From DASQFI01 sp035633215 (lineage in GTDB: Bacteria > Acidobacteriota > Vicinamibacteria > Vicinamibacterales > SCN-69-37), in the NCBI GenBank assembly GCA_035633215.1, contig DASQFI010000007.1, forward strand, positions 124,001-188,000: a stretch of 64,000 nt of DNA, read 5' to 3'. Under the pieces are notes generated by a model that made no database searches, had not been told where the DNA came from, and saw only the letters and a list, made by a program, of their open reading frames with translations. How positions within the stretch are numbered: the first letter of the stretch is position 1; each line of letters opens with the position of its first letter. Of the stretch, positions 15,623-24,597 are shown in pieces. A program made the position numbers and the translations under genes.

Positions 15623-16510
15623 ATGGAGCCCTCATCCCAGCAAATCCACGCCCAACTGGCTCGGATGCTCGCAGGCGAGGGGTTCGCGAACGCCGAGCGC
15701 TTGAGCCGGTTCCTGCGATATGTGGTCGAGCGGTCGATCGCTGGCGAGGCCGGGCAGCTCAAGGAGTACGTCATCGGCCGCGAGGTGTTCGATCGCAACG
15801 AGGATTACGACCCGCGCCTCGACTCGATCGTGCGGGTGGAAGCCGGGCGGCTTCGCAGCAAGGTCGACGAGTTCTACAACGGGCCCGGCCGCGGCGACGA
15901 CGTGATCATTCAGCTGCGCCGCGGCAGCTACGCGCCGGTTTTCGAACTCCGGGAAACGGCTTCGATCGTTGGCCAGCCTGCAGCTGATCAGACGAACGAA
16001 CCCCAACTCAACGCTGGCCGCTGGCGCCTGGGCCTCGGCGTTGCCGCGGCCATGCTCGTCGTGGCGGCCGTCGTCGTCTGGCGCACCGGCATCTGGGCGA
16101 CGGCCGAGCGTCCCACACCGACTCAGACGATTGCCGTGCTGCCGTTCGCGAGCTACTCCACCGACCCGGCCGACCAGCTCCTGGCCGCGCAGGTCACCGA
16201 CGGGGTGACAGGCGAGCTGGCGCGGCTCGGAACGATCGGCGTCGTCTCACATACCAGCGCGGTCCAGTACGCGGGTGCTCGCCGGCCGCTTCGCGAAATC
16301 GCGCAGGCGCTCGGCGCCAACCTGATTCTCGAAGGCAATGTCTCGAACGCCAGTCGGAGTGTGCGCGTTCAGGTGCGGCTGGTGGATGGGACGAGCGATC
16401 GAAAGTTCTGGGTCGAGGACTTCGTGGGCACGGCCGCAGACCTGCCTGACCTCCAACGACGCATCGCGTCCGCGGCGTCTGCGGCGGCGCTCAAGGCGAG
16501 CCTCCGCTAG
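15623..16510 (+). CDS. Membrane-anchored regulator-like protein: N-terminal winged-helix-like domain, TM, TolB/FlgO-like domain
   Basis: 295 residues. The N-terminal 110 residues (ERLSRFLRYVVERSIAGEAGQLKEYVIGREVF, DSIVRVEAGRLRSKVDEFY, VIIQLRRGSYAPVF) match the putative DNA-binding domain common at the start of acidobacterial TolB/TPR proteins. One transmembrane helix follows (about 133-155, GLGVAAAMLVVAAVVVW). The periplasmic part is a TolB/FlgO-like alpha-beta domain (TIAVLPFASYSTDPADQLLAAQVTDGVTGELARLG, LILEGNVSNASRSVRVQVRLVDG). Larger relatives carry TPRs after this point; here the protein stops, so it is a short version. By layout it resembles CadC-type one-component sensors (inference). 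Confidence 0.72.
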   Translation: MEPSSQQIHAQLARMLAGEGFANAERLSRFLRYVVERSIAGEAGQLKEYVIGREVFDRNEDYDPRLDSIVRVEAGRLRSKVDEFYNGPGRGDDVIIQLRRGSYAPVFELRETASIVGQPAADQTNEPQLNAGRWRLGLGVAAAMLVVAAVVVWRTGIWATAERPTPTQTIAVLPFASYSTDPADQLLAAQVTDGVTGELARLGTIGVVSHTSAVQYAGARRPLREIAQALGANLILEGNVSNASRSVRVQVRLVDGTSDRKFWVEDFVGTAADLPDLQRRIASAASAAALKASLR

Positions 16511-16566
16511 GCAATGCTGGTTGCGTGGCGCCGTCGCGAGGCGGATGATAGCGGCCAAGGACTGAC

Positions 16567-17370
16567 ATGCATTTGCGGACGCGACATGCTGTTGTGCTCA
16601 CGAGTCTCCTCCTGACCTCGGCGACCGGCGGCGGCATTGTCGGCACCGCTCAGCAGGATCAGTATCCGGAAACCCTCCGCCTTCGCGGCGACGTGACGAT
16701 CGAAGGCGGCGGTCCGCTCGCCGGCGCGCGCATCCGAACCGATGCGCTCAGAGGACCGAACGCGGCGCAGATCGTCGCGCAGAAGATCTTCACGGCGAGG
16801 ACGGGCAAAAACGGCGACTGGTCGCTGCTCGGCGTCACGCGGGGACTCTGGATTCTCGAAGCCGTCGCGCCGGATCACTTCCCGCACGTCGTCGTCGTCC
16901 CGATCTACATGATGACCAAGCCGGAGACGCGCCCGTGGGAAACGAGTTTGGCGCTCCTCCCTGTCACGGCGATGGGTCCCGTCGAGGGCGCCGCGATGAA
17001 TTCGCCGCAGCGGATGCTGCTGGATGCGGCAAGCCGGGTCCAGAGTGGCGACCGGAGGGCCAACCAGGAAGCGCTGCGTAAACTCGCCGAGGCGCCGCTC
17101 GAATCGATTTCATGGTGCGTGGCTGGCGACATCGCGCTGCTGATGCGCGAGCCGGACGTGGCGCAGCGGTTCTTCGAGCAGGCCGCTAAAGCCACGCCGG
17201 CGTGGTACCGGCCGCAGCTCGGGCTCGCGTCTGCGGCGATGATGCGATTCGATCTCGATGGCGCGCTGAAAGGCTACGCGGAGGCGCGGTCACGGACGAA
17301 GACCGAGAAGCTCGTGCGAATGCTGTCGGCCGCGATTCGCGAGATTCAGCAGATTCTGAGGATCGGGTAG
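16567..17370 (+). CDS. Secreted protein with carboxypeptidase-regulatory-like and TPR-like regions
   Basis: 267 residues from ATG 16567. A signal peptide (ends about TAQQ) is followed by a beta-sandwich segment (LRLRGDVTIEGGGPLAGARIRT to SLLGVTRGLWILEAVAPDHFPHVVVVPI), like carboxypeptidase-regulatory domains. The C-terminal half is helical, with a tetratricopeptide-like repeat (DVAQRFFEQAAKATPAWYRPQLGLASAAMMRFDLDGALKGYAEA). It likely acts as a periplasmic binding or scaffolding protein; no enzymatic motif is seen. It follows the regulator-like gene on the same strand after 56 bases, and the two may be co-transcribed. Confidence 0.68.
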   Translation: MHLRTRHAVVLTSLLLTSATGGGIVGTAQQDQYPETLRLRGDVTIEGGGPLAGARIRTDALRGPNAAQIVAQKIFTARTGKNGDWSLLGVTRGLWILEAVAPDHFPHVVVVPIYMMTKPETRPWETSLALLPVTAMGPVEGAAMNSPQRMLLDAASRVQSGDRRANQEALRKLAEAPLESISWCVAGDIALLMREPDVAQRFFEQAAKATPAWYRPQLGLASAAMMRFDLDGALKGYAEARSRTKTEKLVRMLSAAIREIQQILRIG

Positions 17371-17410
17371 TCGGTAACGCAAACGTTGCTTCTGCCTTCT
17401 GACTTCTGCC

Positions 17411-19618
17411 CTAGCCGGGCGTGGCGTCCGGATACAGCCGTTCGAATTCCGGATCGCCGCGCAGGATGGCCAGGTCGGGGTCGCGGCGCGCCCAATCGCC
17501 GTCTCTGAGGCCGTTGTCCCACGCGCGCTTCAGCGCGCCCAGGGCGTCCGCCTTGTTGTTCATTGCGCAATAGACGCAGGCAACGTTGTATTGGACGTTG
17601 GCGTCGTTGGGTCGCAGGGCCACCGCGAACTGCACTTCACGCGCGGCCTCTTCCACGCGTTTGGCCGCTACGTAGTCGATGGCGAGGTGGACGCGTCCGC
17701 GCGCGTCGTCGGGCACGAGGGCCAGGTGCTTTTCGAGCGCCTGGATACGTCTGAGGCGGATGTTGCGGTGCGCCTCCTCCTTGCCGAGCGCCCCGAGGGC
17801 GTTGTTGAGCGGCACGTAGACGTTGTAATCGTCGCCGCTCGCCTCGAGGGCCGCGTCCACGAGATCGACAATCTCCTGGTACCGCCCGGCGGCAAACAGG
17901 GCCCGGCCGAGGACGTAGTACGCGCCCTCGGTGTCGCTCTTTCGCTCGATCGCGCGGCGGGCGCTCGCGATCGCGTCCTCGTAGTGAGAACGGGCATACG
18001 CAATCCACGACTGCGCGACCAGGACCTCCGGCTCGTCCGGCCGGAGCGCGGCGGCGCGCTCGGCCGCCTTCACGGCGCGATCCATCCAGGCGGCTTCGCG
18101 CTCGTAGTGATAGTGATACTGGGCGCAGACGTTCGCGATCGCGGCGTACGGGAGCGCAAAGTTGGGATCGAGCGCGACGGCCCCCTCGAACATCTGGAGC
18201 CCGAACTCGAGATCCTGCCGCGTCACCCGACGGACCTGGCTCTTGCCGCGCAGGTAGAGATCGTACGCTTGCAGGTTGTCGGTCGGCTTCGCGGCAATCG
18301 CTTCCCGCTCCTGCGGCGTCAGCGTGATGCGGAGGGCCTCGGCGATCTTGCGCGCGATCTCGTCCTGCACCTCGAAGATGTCCTGCAGCTCGCGATCGTA
18401 GCGCTCGGACCAGAGCGGAAAGTCCGTGCGCGCGTCCATCAGCTGGGTGTTGATACGGAGCCGGCTGCCGGCGCGCCGTAGGCTACCGCCCAGCACATAG
18501 GCCGCGTTCAGCTCGCGCCCGACCTGTTGCGGCGTGACGGGTTTGTCGCGGTACCCGAGCACGGTCGACCTCGGGAAAATCTTGAGGCCCTTGATCTTGG
18601 ACAGCTCGGTGATGATGTCTTCGGTGATGCCGTCTCGAAAGTACTCGTCCTCCTTCACGCCGCTGAGGTTCTCGAAATAGAGCACCGCGATCGACGCGTC
18701 GGCGTGCGCCGGACTCGCACCGCGGTCGGTCGCGGCGCGCTTGCGACCCGAATCGAGGTCGCGCTTGAGCCGGATCAGGTCCGTCTTCAGTTCCGTCGCG
18801 GTCTGATGACGAAGATTCCGATCCTTTTCGAGCGCCTTGTCGAGGATGCGTCCGAACTCCGCGGGAAGGGCCGGCGTCACCTGGGTGACCGGAACCGGAT
18901 CGCGGTTGAGGATCGCGTCGAAGACGACGGCGGACGTGTCGCCGCTGAACGGCAGCACGCCAGCGGCCATCTGGTACAGGACCGTCCCCAGCGAGAAAAG
19001 ATCCGTGCGCGCGTCGGTGAGCTGGCCGCGCGCCTGTTCGGGCGACATGTAGGCGACGGTACCCATCGCCACTCCGGGCTGCGTCAGATCCTGCGACGCC
19101 TGCGTCTCGGCAGCCGCCCCGGCGGTGCCGCCCGGCGTGCCGCGCGACGCTTCAATCTTGGCGAGGCCAAAGTCGAGGATCTTCACCTGGCCGCGCGCGT
19201 TGATGAAGACGTTGGCGGGCTTGATGTCCCGATGAACGATGCCCTTGGCATGCGCCGACTCCAGCGCGTCGGCCATCTGGATCGCCAGGTCGAGCAGCGG
19301 CGCCATCTCGATGCGCTGCCGGGCGACCATCTGCGCGAGCGACTCCCCGTCGAGCAGCTCCATGACGATGAAGTGCTCGCGGTCGTGCTGTTCGATCGCG
19401 TAGACCGTGCAGATGTTCGGATGGTTGAGCGCAGAGGCCGCGCGCGCCTCGCGCTGGAAGCGCTCGAGCGCCTGCGAATCGCGCCCGAGCTCGGGCGGCA
19501 GGAACTTTACCGCGACCCGCCGGCCGAGTCGCGTGTCTTCCGCTTCGTACACGACGCCCATGCCGCCGCTGCCGAGCGGCCGAATGACATCGTAATGGGA
19601 GACGCGCTTGCCGACCAT
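17411..19618 (-). CDS. Serine/threonine protein kinase with TolB-like domain and TPR repeats
   Basis: 735 residues. The kinase domain (about 8-275) has the Gly loop LGSGGMGVVYEAED, the Lys in VAVKFLPPE, HRDIKPAN, DFGLAK and the activation segment MGTVAYMSPEQARG, so it should be active. After a linker comes a TolB/FlgO-like domain (IAVLYFENLSGVKEDEYFRDGITEDIITELS, YVLGGSLRRAGSRLRINTQLMDA). Several TPRs then run to the end (ALDPNFALPYAAIANVCAQY, DTEGAYYVLGRALFAAGRY, NDANVQYNVACVYCAMN). No transmembrane helix is obvious, so it is likely cytosolic. It is divergent from the qhp cluster (139 bases between starts). A TATAGA box lies 15 bases before the ATG. Confidence 0.93.
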   Translation of the reverse strand: MVGKRVSHYDVIRPLGSGGMGVVYEAEDTRLGRRVAVKFLPPELGRDSQALERFQREARAASALNHPNICTVYAIEQHDREHFIVMELLDGESLAQMVARQRIEMAPLLDLAIQMADALESAHAKGIVHRDIKPANVFINARGQVKILDFGLAKIEASRGTPGGTAGAAAETQASQDLTQPGVAMGTVAYMSPEQARGQLTDARTDLFSLGTVLYQMAAGVLPFSGDTSAVVFDAILNRDPVPVTQVTPALPAEFGRILDKALEKDRNLRHQTATELKTDLIRLKRDLDSGRKRAATDRGASPAHADASIAVLYFENLSGVKEDEYFRDGITEDIITELSKIKGLKIFPRSTVLGYRDKPVTPQQVGRELNAAYVLGGSLRRAGSRLRINTQLMDARTDFPLWSERYDRELQDIFEVQDEIARKIAEALRITLTPQEREAIAAKPTDNLQAYDLYLRGKSQVRRVTRQDLEFGLQMFEGAVALDPNFALPYAAIANVCAQYHYHYEREAAWMDRAVKAAERAAALRPDEPEVLVAQSWIAYARSHYEDAIASARRAIERKSDTEGAYYVLGRALFAAGRYQEIVDLVDAALEASGDDYNVYVPLNNALGALGKEEAHRNIRLRRIQALEKHLALVPDDARGRVHLAIDYVAAKRVEEAAREVQFAVALRPNDANVQYNVACVYCAMNNKADALGALKRAWDNGLRDGDWARRDPDLAILRGDPEFERLYPDATPG

Positions 19619-19756
19619 GGCGAGGGCGTCATTCTATAACGTGCGGACTCGGCGGACTCCCGACCGGTCGGCTCGAGCACGGCCCCGCGCGGATCGGTTT
19701 CGAAAATCCGCGTATCATGCCGCGATGCGCGCGCATCGTGGCCCAAGCAAAATGCG

Positions 19757-21274
19757 GTGACGCTCACCGCGACACACGAGTACGACGCCGTCATCATCGG
19801 CGCCGGGCCGGCGGGGTGTGCGGCGGCCCGGCTGCTTGCGGCGTGGGGCCATCGCACGCTGCTCGTCGCGCGACCCGAGTCGGACACTCGCGCCCTCGCT
19901 GAATCGATTCCGCCAAGCGCGCAGAAAGTGCTCGCCGCGCTTGGGATGCTCACCTCTTTCGAGGATGCGGGGTTTCTGCCCTGGCTCGGCAACACCGTCT
20001 GGTGGGGAGACGACGAGCCCCGCACGGAGGCGTTTGCACCGGGGCAAGCGGGGTATCTGGTCTCACGGACGTTGCTTGATCGCCGGCTCCGCAAGCTGGC
20101 GGCCGAGTCGGGTGCGGACGTGCGCGCGGGCGTCGTTCGTGATGTTCGCCTGGATCCCGATGGCGAATCCGCCGAGGCGACGCGTGCTGTGGACGTCGAG
20201 GTTGACATTGACGGCGAACGCGTAACCGTCCAGACGCGATTCGTCCTGGACTGTTCGGGACGCGCTGGCGTGATCGCCCGCAAAGGGCCTCGCGAGCCGG
20301 TGCCCTCGCCGCGGACTGTCGCCCTCGTCGGCGTCTGGCGCGCGTCGGCGGGCTGGCCGTCCCAAAACGATGCGCACACCCTCGTCGCGTCGTACTCGGA
20401 CGGCTGGGCGTGGTCCGTGCCGACCGAGCCTGGACTTCGGCACTTCACCGTCATGGTCGAGCCCGGCCGCACCGAGCTCACGGGCGACACGGCCGAAGCG
20501 CGCTACACCTCGGAGCTTGCCAAAGTCCGACCGTTTGCGGCGCTGCTCGCATCGGCGACGTTGCTTGGCCGCCCGTGGGGCGCAGACGCCTCGTTGTACC
20601 GTGGCCGTCGCTACACCGGGCCCGGGTGGCTGCTGGCCGGCGATGCCGCGTCGTTCATCGACCCCCTCTCTTCCTTCGGCGTCAAGAAAGCGCTGGTGTC
20701 GGGCTGGCTCGCGGCGATCGCGGTGCACACGTCGCTGACCCAACCGGCGATGGCCGGCGAAGCACTGCGCTTCTTCGACAGACGCGAGCGATCCATGGCC
20801 GCCGGATCGCGCACCCAGGGAGCGCAGTTCGCGAGGGATGCGGCGGCCGACACGCCTCATCCATTCTGGCTGGCTCGGGCGGCAGCTTCGCAGGACGATC
20901 TCGACGCGGACGCCGAGATCGATCCCGCGGCGCTCGCGCGAGATCCCGGCGTGCTGGCGGCCTTCGAGGACGTGCGTCGCCGCGACACCATCCGGTTGAT
21001 CAGGGACGCGCGGGCGCGGTTCGAGACACGCGCGATGGTGCGCGGACGAGAAATCGTCCTCGACGAGCAACTCGTCGCGCCGGCCTGTCCGGACGGGATC
21101 CGGTACTTGCGCGGCATTGATCTGGTGCGACTCGTCACGCTGGCGCCGGACTTCGACGACGTCGGAGCGCTGTTCGAGGCGCTACGCCGGGATCAGCCGG
21201 ACGTCACGCTTCCGGATTTCCTCGGGGCGTTGTCGGTGCTGATTCACTGGAAAGCGCTTCTTCATGAAGGTTAG
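19757..21274 (+). CDS. qhpG: FAD-dependent monooxygenase, QhpG-like (Trp hydroxylation for CTQ cofactor)
   Basis: 505 residues from GTG 19757. The FAD-binding GAGPAG lies at residues 15-20; LLVARPESDT follows, and the second FAD motif is LLAGDAASFIDPLSSFGVKKAL. This combination is that of single-component flavoprotein monooxygenases and tryptophan-halogenase relatives. In the Paracoccus denitrificans qhp system, QhpG doubly hydroxylates the Trp of QhpC that becomes cysteine tryptophylquinone (established knowledge). The position at the head of the qhpADCBFE genes supports the same role here. No halogenase-specific WxWxIP motif was seen. In the proteobacterial operon qhpG is, as recalled, near the other end, so its place here is different. 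Alternative: a general flavin hydroxylase of unrelated function. Confidence 0.72.
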   Translation: MTLTATHEYDAVIIGAGPAGCAAARLLAAWGHRTLLVARPESDTRALAESIPPSAQKVLAALGMLTSFEDAGFLPWLGNTVWWGDDEPRTEAFAPGQAGYLVSRTLLDRRLRKLAAESGADVRAGVVRDVRLDPDGESAEATRAVDVEVDIDGERVTVQTRFVLDCSGRAGVIARKGPREPVPSPRTVALVGVWRASAGWPSQNDAHTLVASYSDGWAWSVPTEPGLRHFTVMVEPGRTELTGDTAEARYTSELAKVRPFAALLASATLLGRPWGADASLYRGRRYTGPGWLLAGDAASFIDPLSSFGVKKALVSGWLAAIAVHTSLTQPAMAGEALRFFDRRERSMAAGSRTQGAQFARDAAADTPHPFWLARAAASQDDLDADAEIDPAALARDPGVLAAFEDVRRRDTIRLIRDARARFETRAMVRGREIVLDEQLVAPACPDGIRYLRGIDLVRLVTLAPDFDDVGALFEALRRDQPDVTLPDFLGALSVLIHWKALLHEG

Positions 21275-21385
21275 TGAACATGAAGGTTAGTGAGGAAGAT
21301 GAAGAACATGAAGGGAAAACCCGGCTGCGTTGTGACAAGCGCCTTTCTTCATGCTCTTCACCCCTTCACTGTCCTTCATTTCCAT
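21261..21385. repeat. Dispersed GAAG/CTTC palindromic element, copy A
   Basis: The left half holds repeats of catgaaggttagtg and gaagatgaagaacatgaag; the right half is gacaagcgcctttcttcatg followed by ctcttcaccccttcactgtc. The right half is about 85-90% identical to the reverse complement of the left half of copy B at 40481-40566. It supplies the last codons of qhpG (LHEG and stop) and fills the gap before qhpA, so an mRNA hairpin would lie inside the operon. Confidence 0.7.
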
Positions 21386-21406
21386 GGTAGAAACACGAGT
21401 TACTCG

Positions 21407-23152
21407 ATGCGCCGTCCCTTGTTTTTCGCGCTCGGCGTCCTTGTCGTCGCGTTGACGCTGAGGATGGGTGCGGCCGCCCAACAGCAGCAGCCCCCGCAAG
21501 CACCCGCGACACCGGCGGCCCCAGCCGCAAAGGCCGCTGACTCGGACGACGGCACGCCCATCACGAACGATCTCGTGAAGAACGTCTGCGGCGCCTGTCA
21601 CACGTCGGACAGCAAGGGCCGCATGTCGCGCATTTCGTACCGCCGGACCACCCCGGAGGGATGGCAGGAAACCATCCGCCGAATGGTGACGCTGAACAAG
21701 CTCGAGATGCAGCCGGCCGAAGCCCGCGAGATCGTGAAGTACCTCTCCGATCATCTCGGCCTCGCCCCCGAGGAAGTGAAACCGGGATTGTTCGAGGTCG
21801 AGCGCCGCCTGATCGACTACAAGTACAGCGCGAACAGCGACACCGACGGCGTGTGCTCGAGTTGTCACTCGATGGGCCGCGTGATTCTCCAGCGTCGGAC
21901 CGAGGACGAGTGGAATGGCGTCATCGCGATGCATCGCGGCTACTACCCGCTCGTGGACTTCCAGGTGTTTCGACGCACGGGACCACCGGCGCGCGAGCCC
22001 GGCGCTGATGGCCGGCCGCCCGACAACCGCCATCCGATGGACAAGGCGCTGGCGCATCTGAAATCGACGTTCCCGTTCACCACCCCGGAATGGTCGGCCT
22101 GGTCGGCGACCATGCGTACGCCGCGTCTCGAGGGAAGCTGGGCGATCACCGGCTACGAACCGGGCGGAGGCCCGATCTACGGGCGCGCGACCATCAAGGC
22201 CGGCGCATCCCCGGACGAGTTCGTGACCGAAGTCTCGTACACCTATCCGCGCAGCGGCAGAACGGTCGCGCGCACCGGACGCGCGCTCCTCTACACCGGA
22301 TTCCAATGGCGCGGCCGGACGACGGTCGGTCAGGACGACGCGACCAGCGTGCGCGAAGTCATGACGGTCGATCGCGAGTGGCAGACCGTGTCGGGCCGGT
22401 GGTTCAGCGGCTCGTTCGACGAGCACGGTCTCGACGTCCGGCTGGTCCGAATCGGGCGCGAGACGATCGTGTCCGGGCTCGATCGGGCGGCGTTGCGGAA
22501 GGGCGCGACCGGAGAAACCGTGCGTCTCTACGGGGCGAACCTGCCGACGACGGCGACCCCGCACGACGTCGACTTCGGACGAGGCGTGACGGTCGCGCGC
22601 GTGGTCAGCGCGACGCCTGACGTCCTCACGGTCGAGGTGACCGTCGGCGCGGACGCGCCGATCGGCGTCCACGACGTCTTCGTCACGGGGGTCGCCGCGC
22701 GGACGGCCGTTGCCGTGTACGACAAGATCGACGCAATCAGAGTGGCGCCCGCGTGGAACATGGCGCGCGTCGGCGGCGCGGTGTTTCCCAAGATGTTTGC
22801 CCAGTTCGAGGCGATCGGCTTCAGCAACGGCCTCGACGGCAAGCCCGACACGAAAGACGATCTGAACCTCGGCCCGGTCGAGGCCGCGTGGACGATCGAG
22901 GAGTACACGGCGACCTACGACGACGACGACCGCAGGTTCGTTGGCGAAGTCGCGAATGCCACGGGGTTGTTCACGCCGGCGCTTGACGGACCCAATCCGG
23001 CGCGATCGGGCAACCGGAACAACGTCGGCGACGTCTGGGTCGTCGCGATTCACAAACCGCCCGCCGGCGAGCCGCTCCGCGGCCGCGCGCACCTGGTGGT
23101 CACGGTGCCGTTGTACATGCGGTGGGATTTCTTCACTCTGAGCCAGCGATGA
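21407..23152 (+). CDS. qhpA: Quinohemoprotein amine dehydrogenase alpha subunit (diheme cytochrome c)
   Basis: 581 residues from ATG 21407, chosen because a signal peptide (LFFALGVLVVALTLRMGAAAQ) begins there; upstream in-frame codons lie in the repeat. Two c-type heme sites are present, CGACH (61-65) and CSSCH (150-154), as in the diheme domain of the alpha subunit. The later part is beta-rich (WAITGYEPGGGPIYGRA, TVRLYGANLPTTATPHDVDFGRGV with an IPT/TIG-like fold, ending RAHLVVTVPLYMRW). It would accept electrons from the CTQ cofactor of the gamma subunit and pass them to soluble cytochromes in the periplasm. The stop overlaps the qhpD start (ATGA). It is somewhat longer than the roughly 500-residue mature proteobacterial subunits because of a Gln/Pro/Ala linker after the signal. 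Confidence 0.9.
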   Translation: MRRPLFFALGVLVVALTLRMGAAAQQQQPPQAPATPAAPAAKAADSDDGTPITNDLVKNVCGACHTSDSKGRMSRISYRRTTPEGWQETIRRMVTLNKLEMQPAEAREIVKYLSDHLGLAPEEVKPGLFEVERRLIDYKYSANSDTDGVCSSCHSMGRVILQRRTEDEWNGVIAMHRGYYPLVDFQVFRRTGPPAREPGADGRPPDNRHPMDKALAHLKSTFPFTTPEWSAWSATMRTPRLEGSWAITGYEPGGGPIYGRATIKAGASPDEFVTEVSYTYPRSGRTVARTGRALLYTGFQWRGRTTVGQDDATSVREVMTVDREWQTVSGRWFSGSFDEHGLDVRLVRIGRETIVSGLDRAALRKGATGETVRLYGANLPTTATPHDVDFGRGVTVARVVSATPDVLTVEVTVGADAPIGVHDVFVTGVAARTAVAVYDKIDAIRVAPAWNMARVGGAVFPKMFAQFEAIGFSNGLDGKPDTKDDLNLGPVEAAWTIEEYTATYDDDDRRFVGEVANATGLFTPALDGPNPARSGNRNNVGDVWVVAIHKPPAGEPLRGRAHLVVTVPLYMRWDFFTLSQR

Positions 23153-24597
23153 ACATCTTCCATCCGGGTGACTGCCACGCCTTCGAAGCCGCCGGGCGGC
23201 GGTTCGTCTATCTGGCGCCCAGCGCCGCGGTGCTCGCGATCGACGGCGTCTCCGCCGCGGTGCTCGATGCCGTGGCCGAGCAGCCTCGATCTCGTGAGGC
23301 ACTGGTCTCGGACCTCGCGGACCGCTACACGCCGATTGAAGTCGAGGAAGCCGTGCTCGAGCTGGCGCGCGTGCGAGCGTTGCGAGCCGCGACACCGCCG
23401 CCACCGCCAGCCAGACGCGTGTTGCCGCTCACGCCGCTCCCGCTCAGCACGATGGTGCTGAACGTCACGAGCCAGTGCAATCTGGCCTGCACGTATTGCT
23501 ATGAGTACGGCGAGGACAAGATCGTCGACACGGCCAACGGCCGCCAGCCGAAGTGGATGAGCGAGGAGACCGCGCGCGCCAGCGTGGATTTTCTGCTGCG
23601 CGAGTCGGGAAAGACCGCGCATCTGACGTTCTTCGGCGGCGAGACCCTGATGAACTTCCCGGTGCTCAAGACGGCGGTCGCCTACGCCAAGACGCGCGCG
23701 GCTGAGCTCGGCAAAGAGATCGACTTCAGCCTGACGACGAACGCGACGCTGCTGAAGGACGAGGTGATCGACTTCCTCGCCGAGCATCGCTTCGGCGTCA
23801 CGATCTCGATCGACGGACCGCCCGATCTTCAAAATCGCTTCCGCGTGTTCAAGAACGGCGCCGGCAGCTACGAACTGGTCGCGCCGAAGATCCGCGAGCT
23901 CATCAAGCGGCATCGATCGCGGCCGATCGGCGCACGCGTGACCCTGACGCGGGAGACGCTCCACGTCCGGCGGATCTACGACCACCTCACGCAGGAGATC
24001 GGATTCTGGGACGTCGGCTTCGCGCCGGTCACGTCCGCGCCGGGACGGTCGTACTCGTTCGGCGACGACGGCTTCGACCACGTGCTCGCGGCGTTTCGCG
24101 ACCTGGCGCAGGACTATCGCGACGCGGCGCTGGCCAACCGCCATCATGGCTTCAGCAACGTCCGCGAGACGCTCGAAGAGATTCACAAGGGCGCGAGCAA
24201 GGCGTGGCCGTGCGGCGCCGGGTTCGGGCTTCTCGGGGTCTCCACGGCGGGCGACGTCGCGCTGTGCCACCGGTTCGCCGGGTCGGACGATCACAAGCTC
24301 GGCACCGTGCACGACGGGATCGACCGCGAAGCGCAGCGTGCGTTTCTCGAGTCGCACCACATCGACCACAAGACCGACTGCCGCACGTGCTGGGCGCGGC
24401 CGCTCTGCGCCGGCGGGTGCTACCACGAAGCGCACACGCGCACCGGCAGCACGCTGCGCCCCAACCTGCACTACTGCGAGTGGATCCGCGGCTGGACCGA
24501 CACCTGCCTGCGCATCTATGGCGAGATCGCCCAGGCCAATCCCGGGTTCCTCCGTCAGTTCGAGGGAGACGCTCATGAAGCACCTCAGCCCAGTTAA
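23149..24597 (+). CDS. qhpD: Radical SAM/SPASM peptide maturase QhpD
   Basis: 482 residues from ATG 23149 (overlaps the qhpA stop by 4 bases). The radical SAM cluster motif CX3CX2C is Cys110, Cys114 and Cys117 in SQCNLACTYCYEYG. The SAM-binding GGE is in LTFFGGETLMNFP. A C-terminal SPASM region provides Cys ligands for extra Fe-S clusters (CGAGFGLLGVSTAGDVALCHRF, CRTCWARPLCAGGC, then HYCEW). The N-terminal 95 residues resemble a peptide-recognition domain. In characterised systems QhpD forms the three Cys-Asp/Glu thioether bonds in QhpC while the leader is attached. Length agrees with the family (about 475). It overlaps qhpC by 23 bases. Confidence 0.93.
   Translation: MNIFHPGDCHAFEAAGRRFVYLAPSAAVLAIDGVSAAVLDAVAEQPRSREALVSDLADRYTPIEVEEAVLELARVRALRAATPPPPPARRVLPLTPLPLSTMVLNVTSQCNLACTYCYEYGEDKIVDTANGRQPKWMSEETARASVDFLLRESGKTAHLTFFGGETLMNFPVLKTAVAYAKTRAAELGKEIDFSLTTNATLLKDEVIDFLAEHRFGVTISIDGPPDLQNRFRVFKNGAGSYELVAPKIRELIKRHRSRPIGARVTLTRETLHVRRIYDHLTQEIGFWDVGFAPVTSAPGRSYSFGDDGFDHVLAAFRDLAQDYRDAALANRHHGFSNVRETLEEIHKGASKAWPCGAGFGLLGVSTAGDVALCHRFAGSDDHKLGTVHDGIDREAQRAFLESHHIDHKTDCRTCWARPLCAGGCYHEAHTRTGSTLRPNLHYCEWIRGWTDTCLRIYGEIAQANPGFLRQFEGDAHEAPQPS

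Noticed and set aside
19757..21274. Tryptophan halogenase for a natural-product pathway
   Set aside because: FAD motifs are shared, but no WxWxIP motif was found, and the position beside the complete qhp set makes the QhpG role more likely.
21287..23404. Minus-strand open frame of about 700 codons opposite qhpA
   Set aside because: It is rich in Arg, Ala, Val, Asp and His with no domain pattern, and lies fully opposite a gene with two heme motifs. Long antisense frames are expected in GC-rich codon usage.
23050..24576. Minus-strand open frame of about 500 codons opposite qhpD
   Set aside because: No recognisable motif; the plus strand has the complete radical SAM and SPASM signatures.
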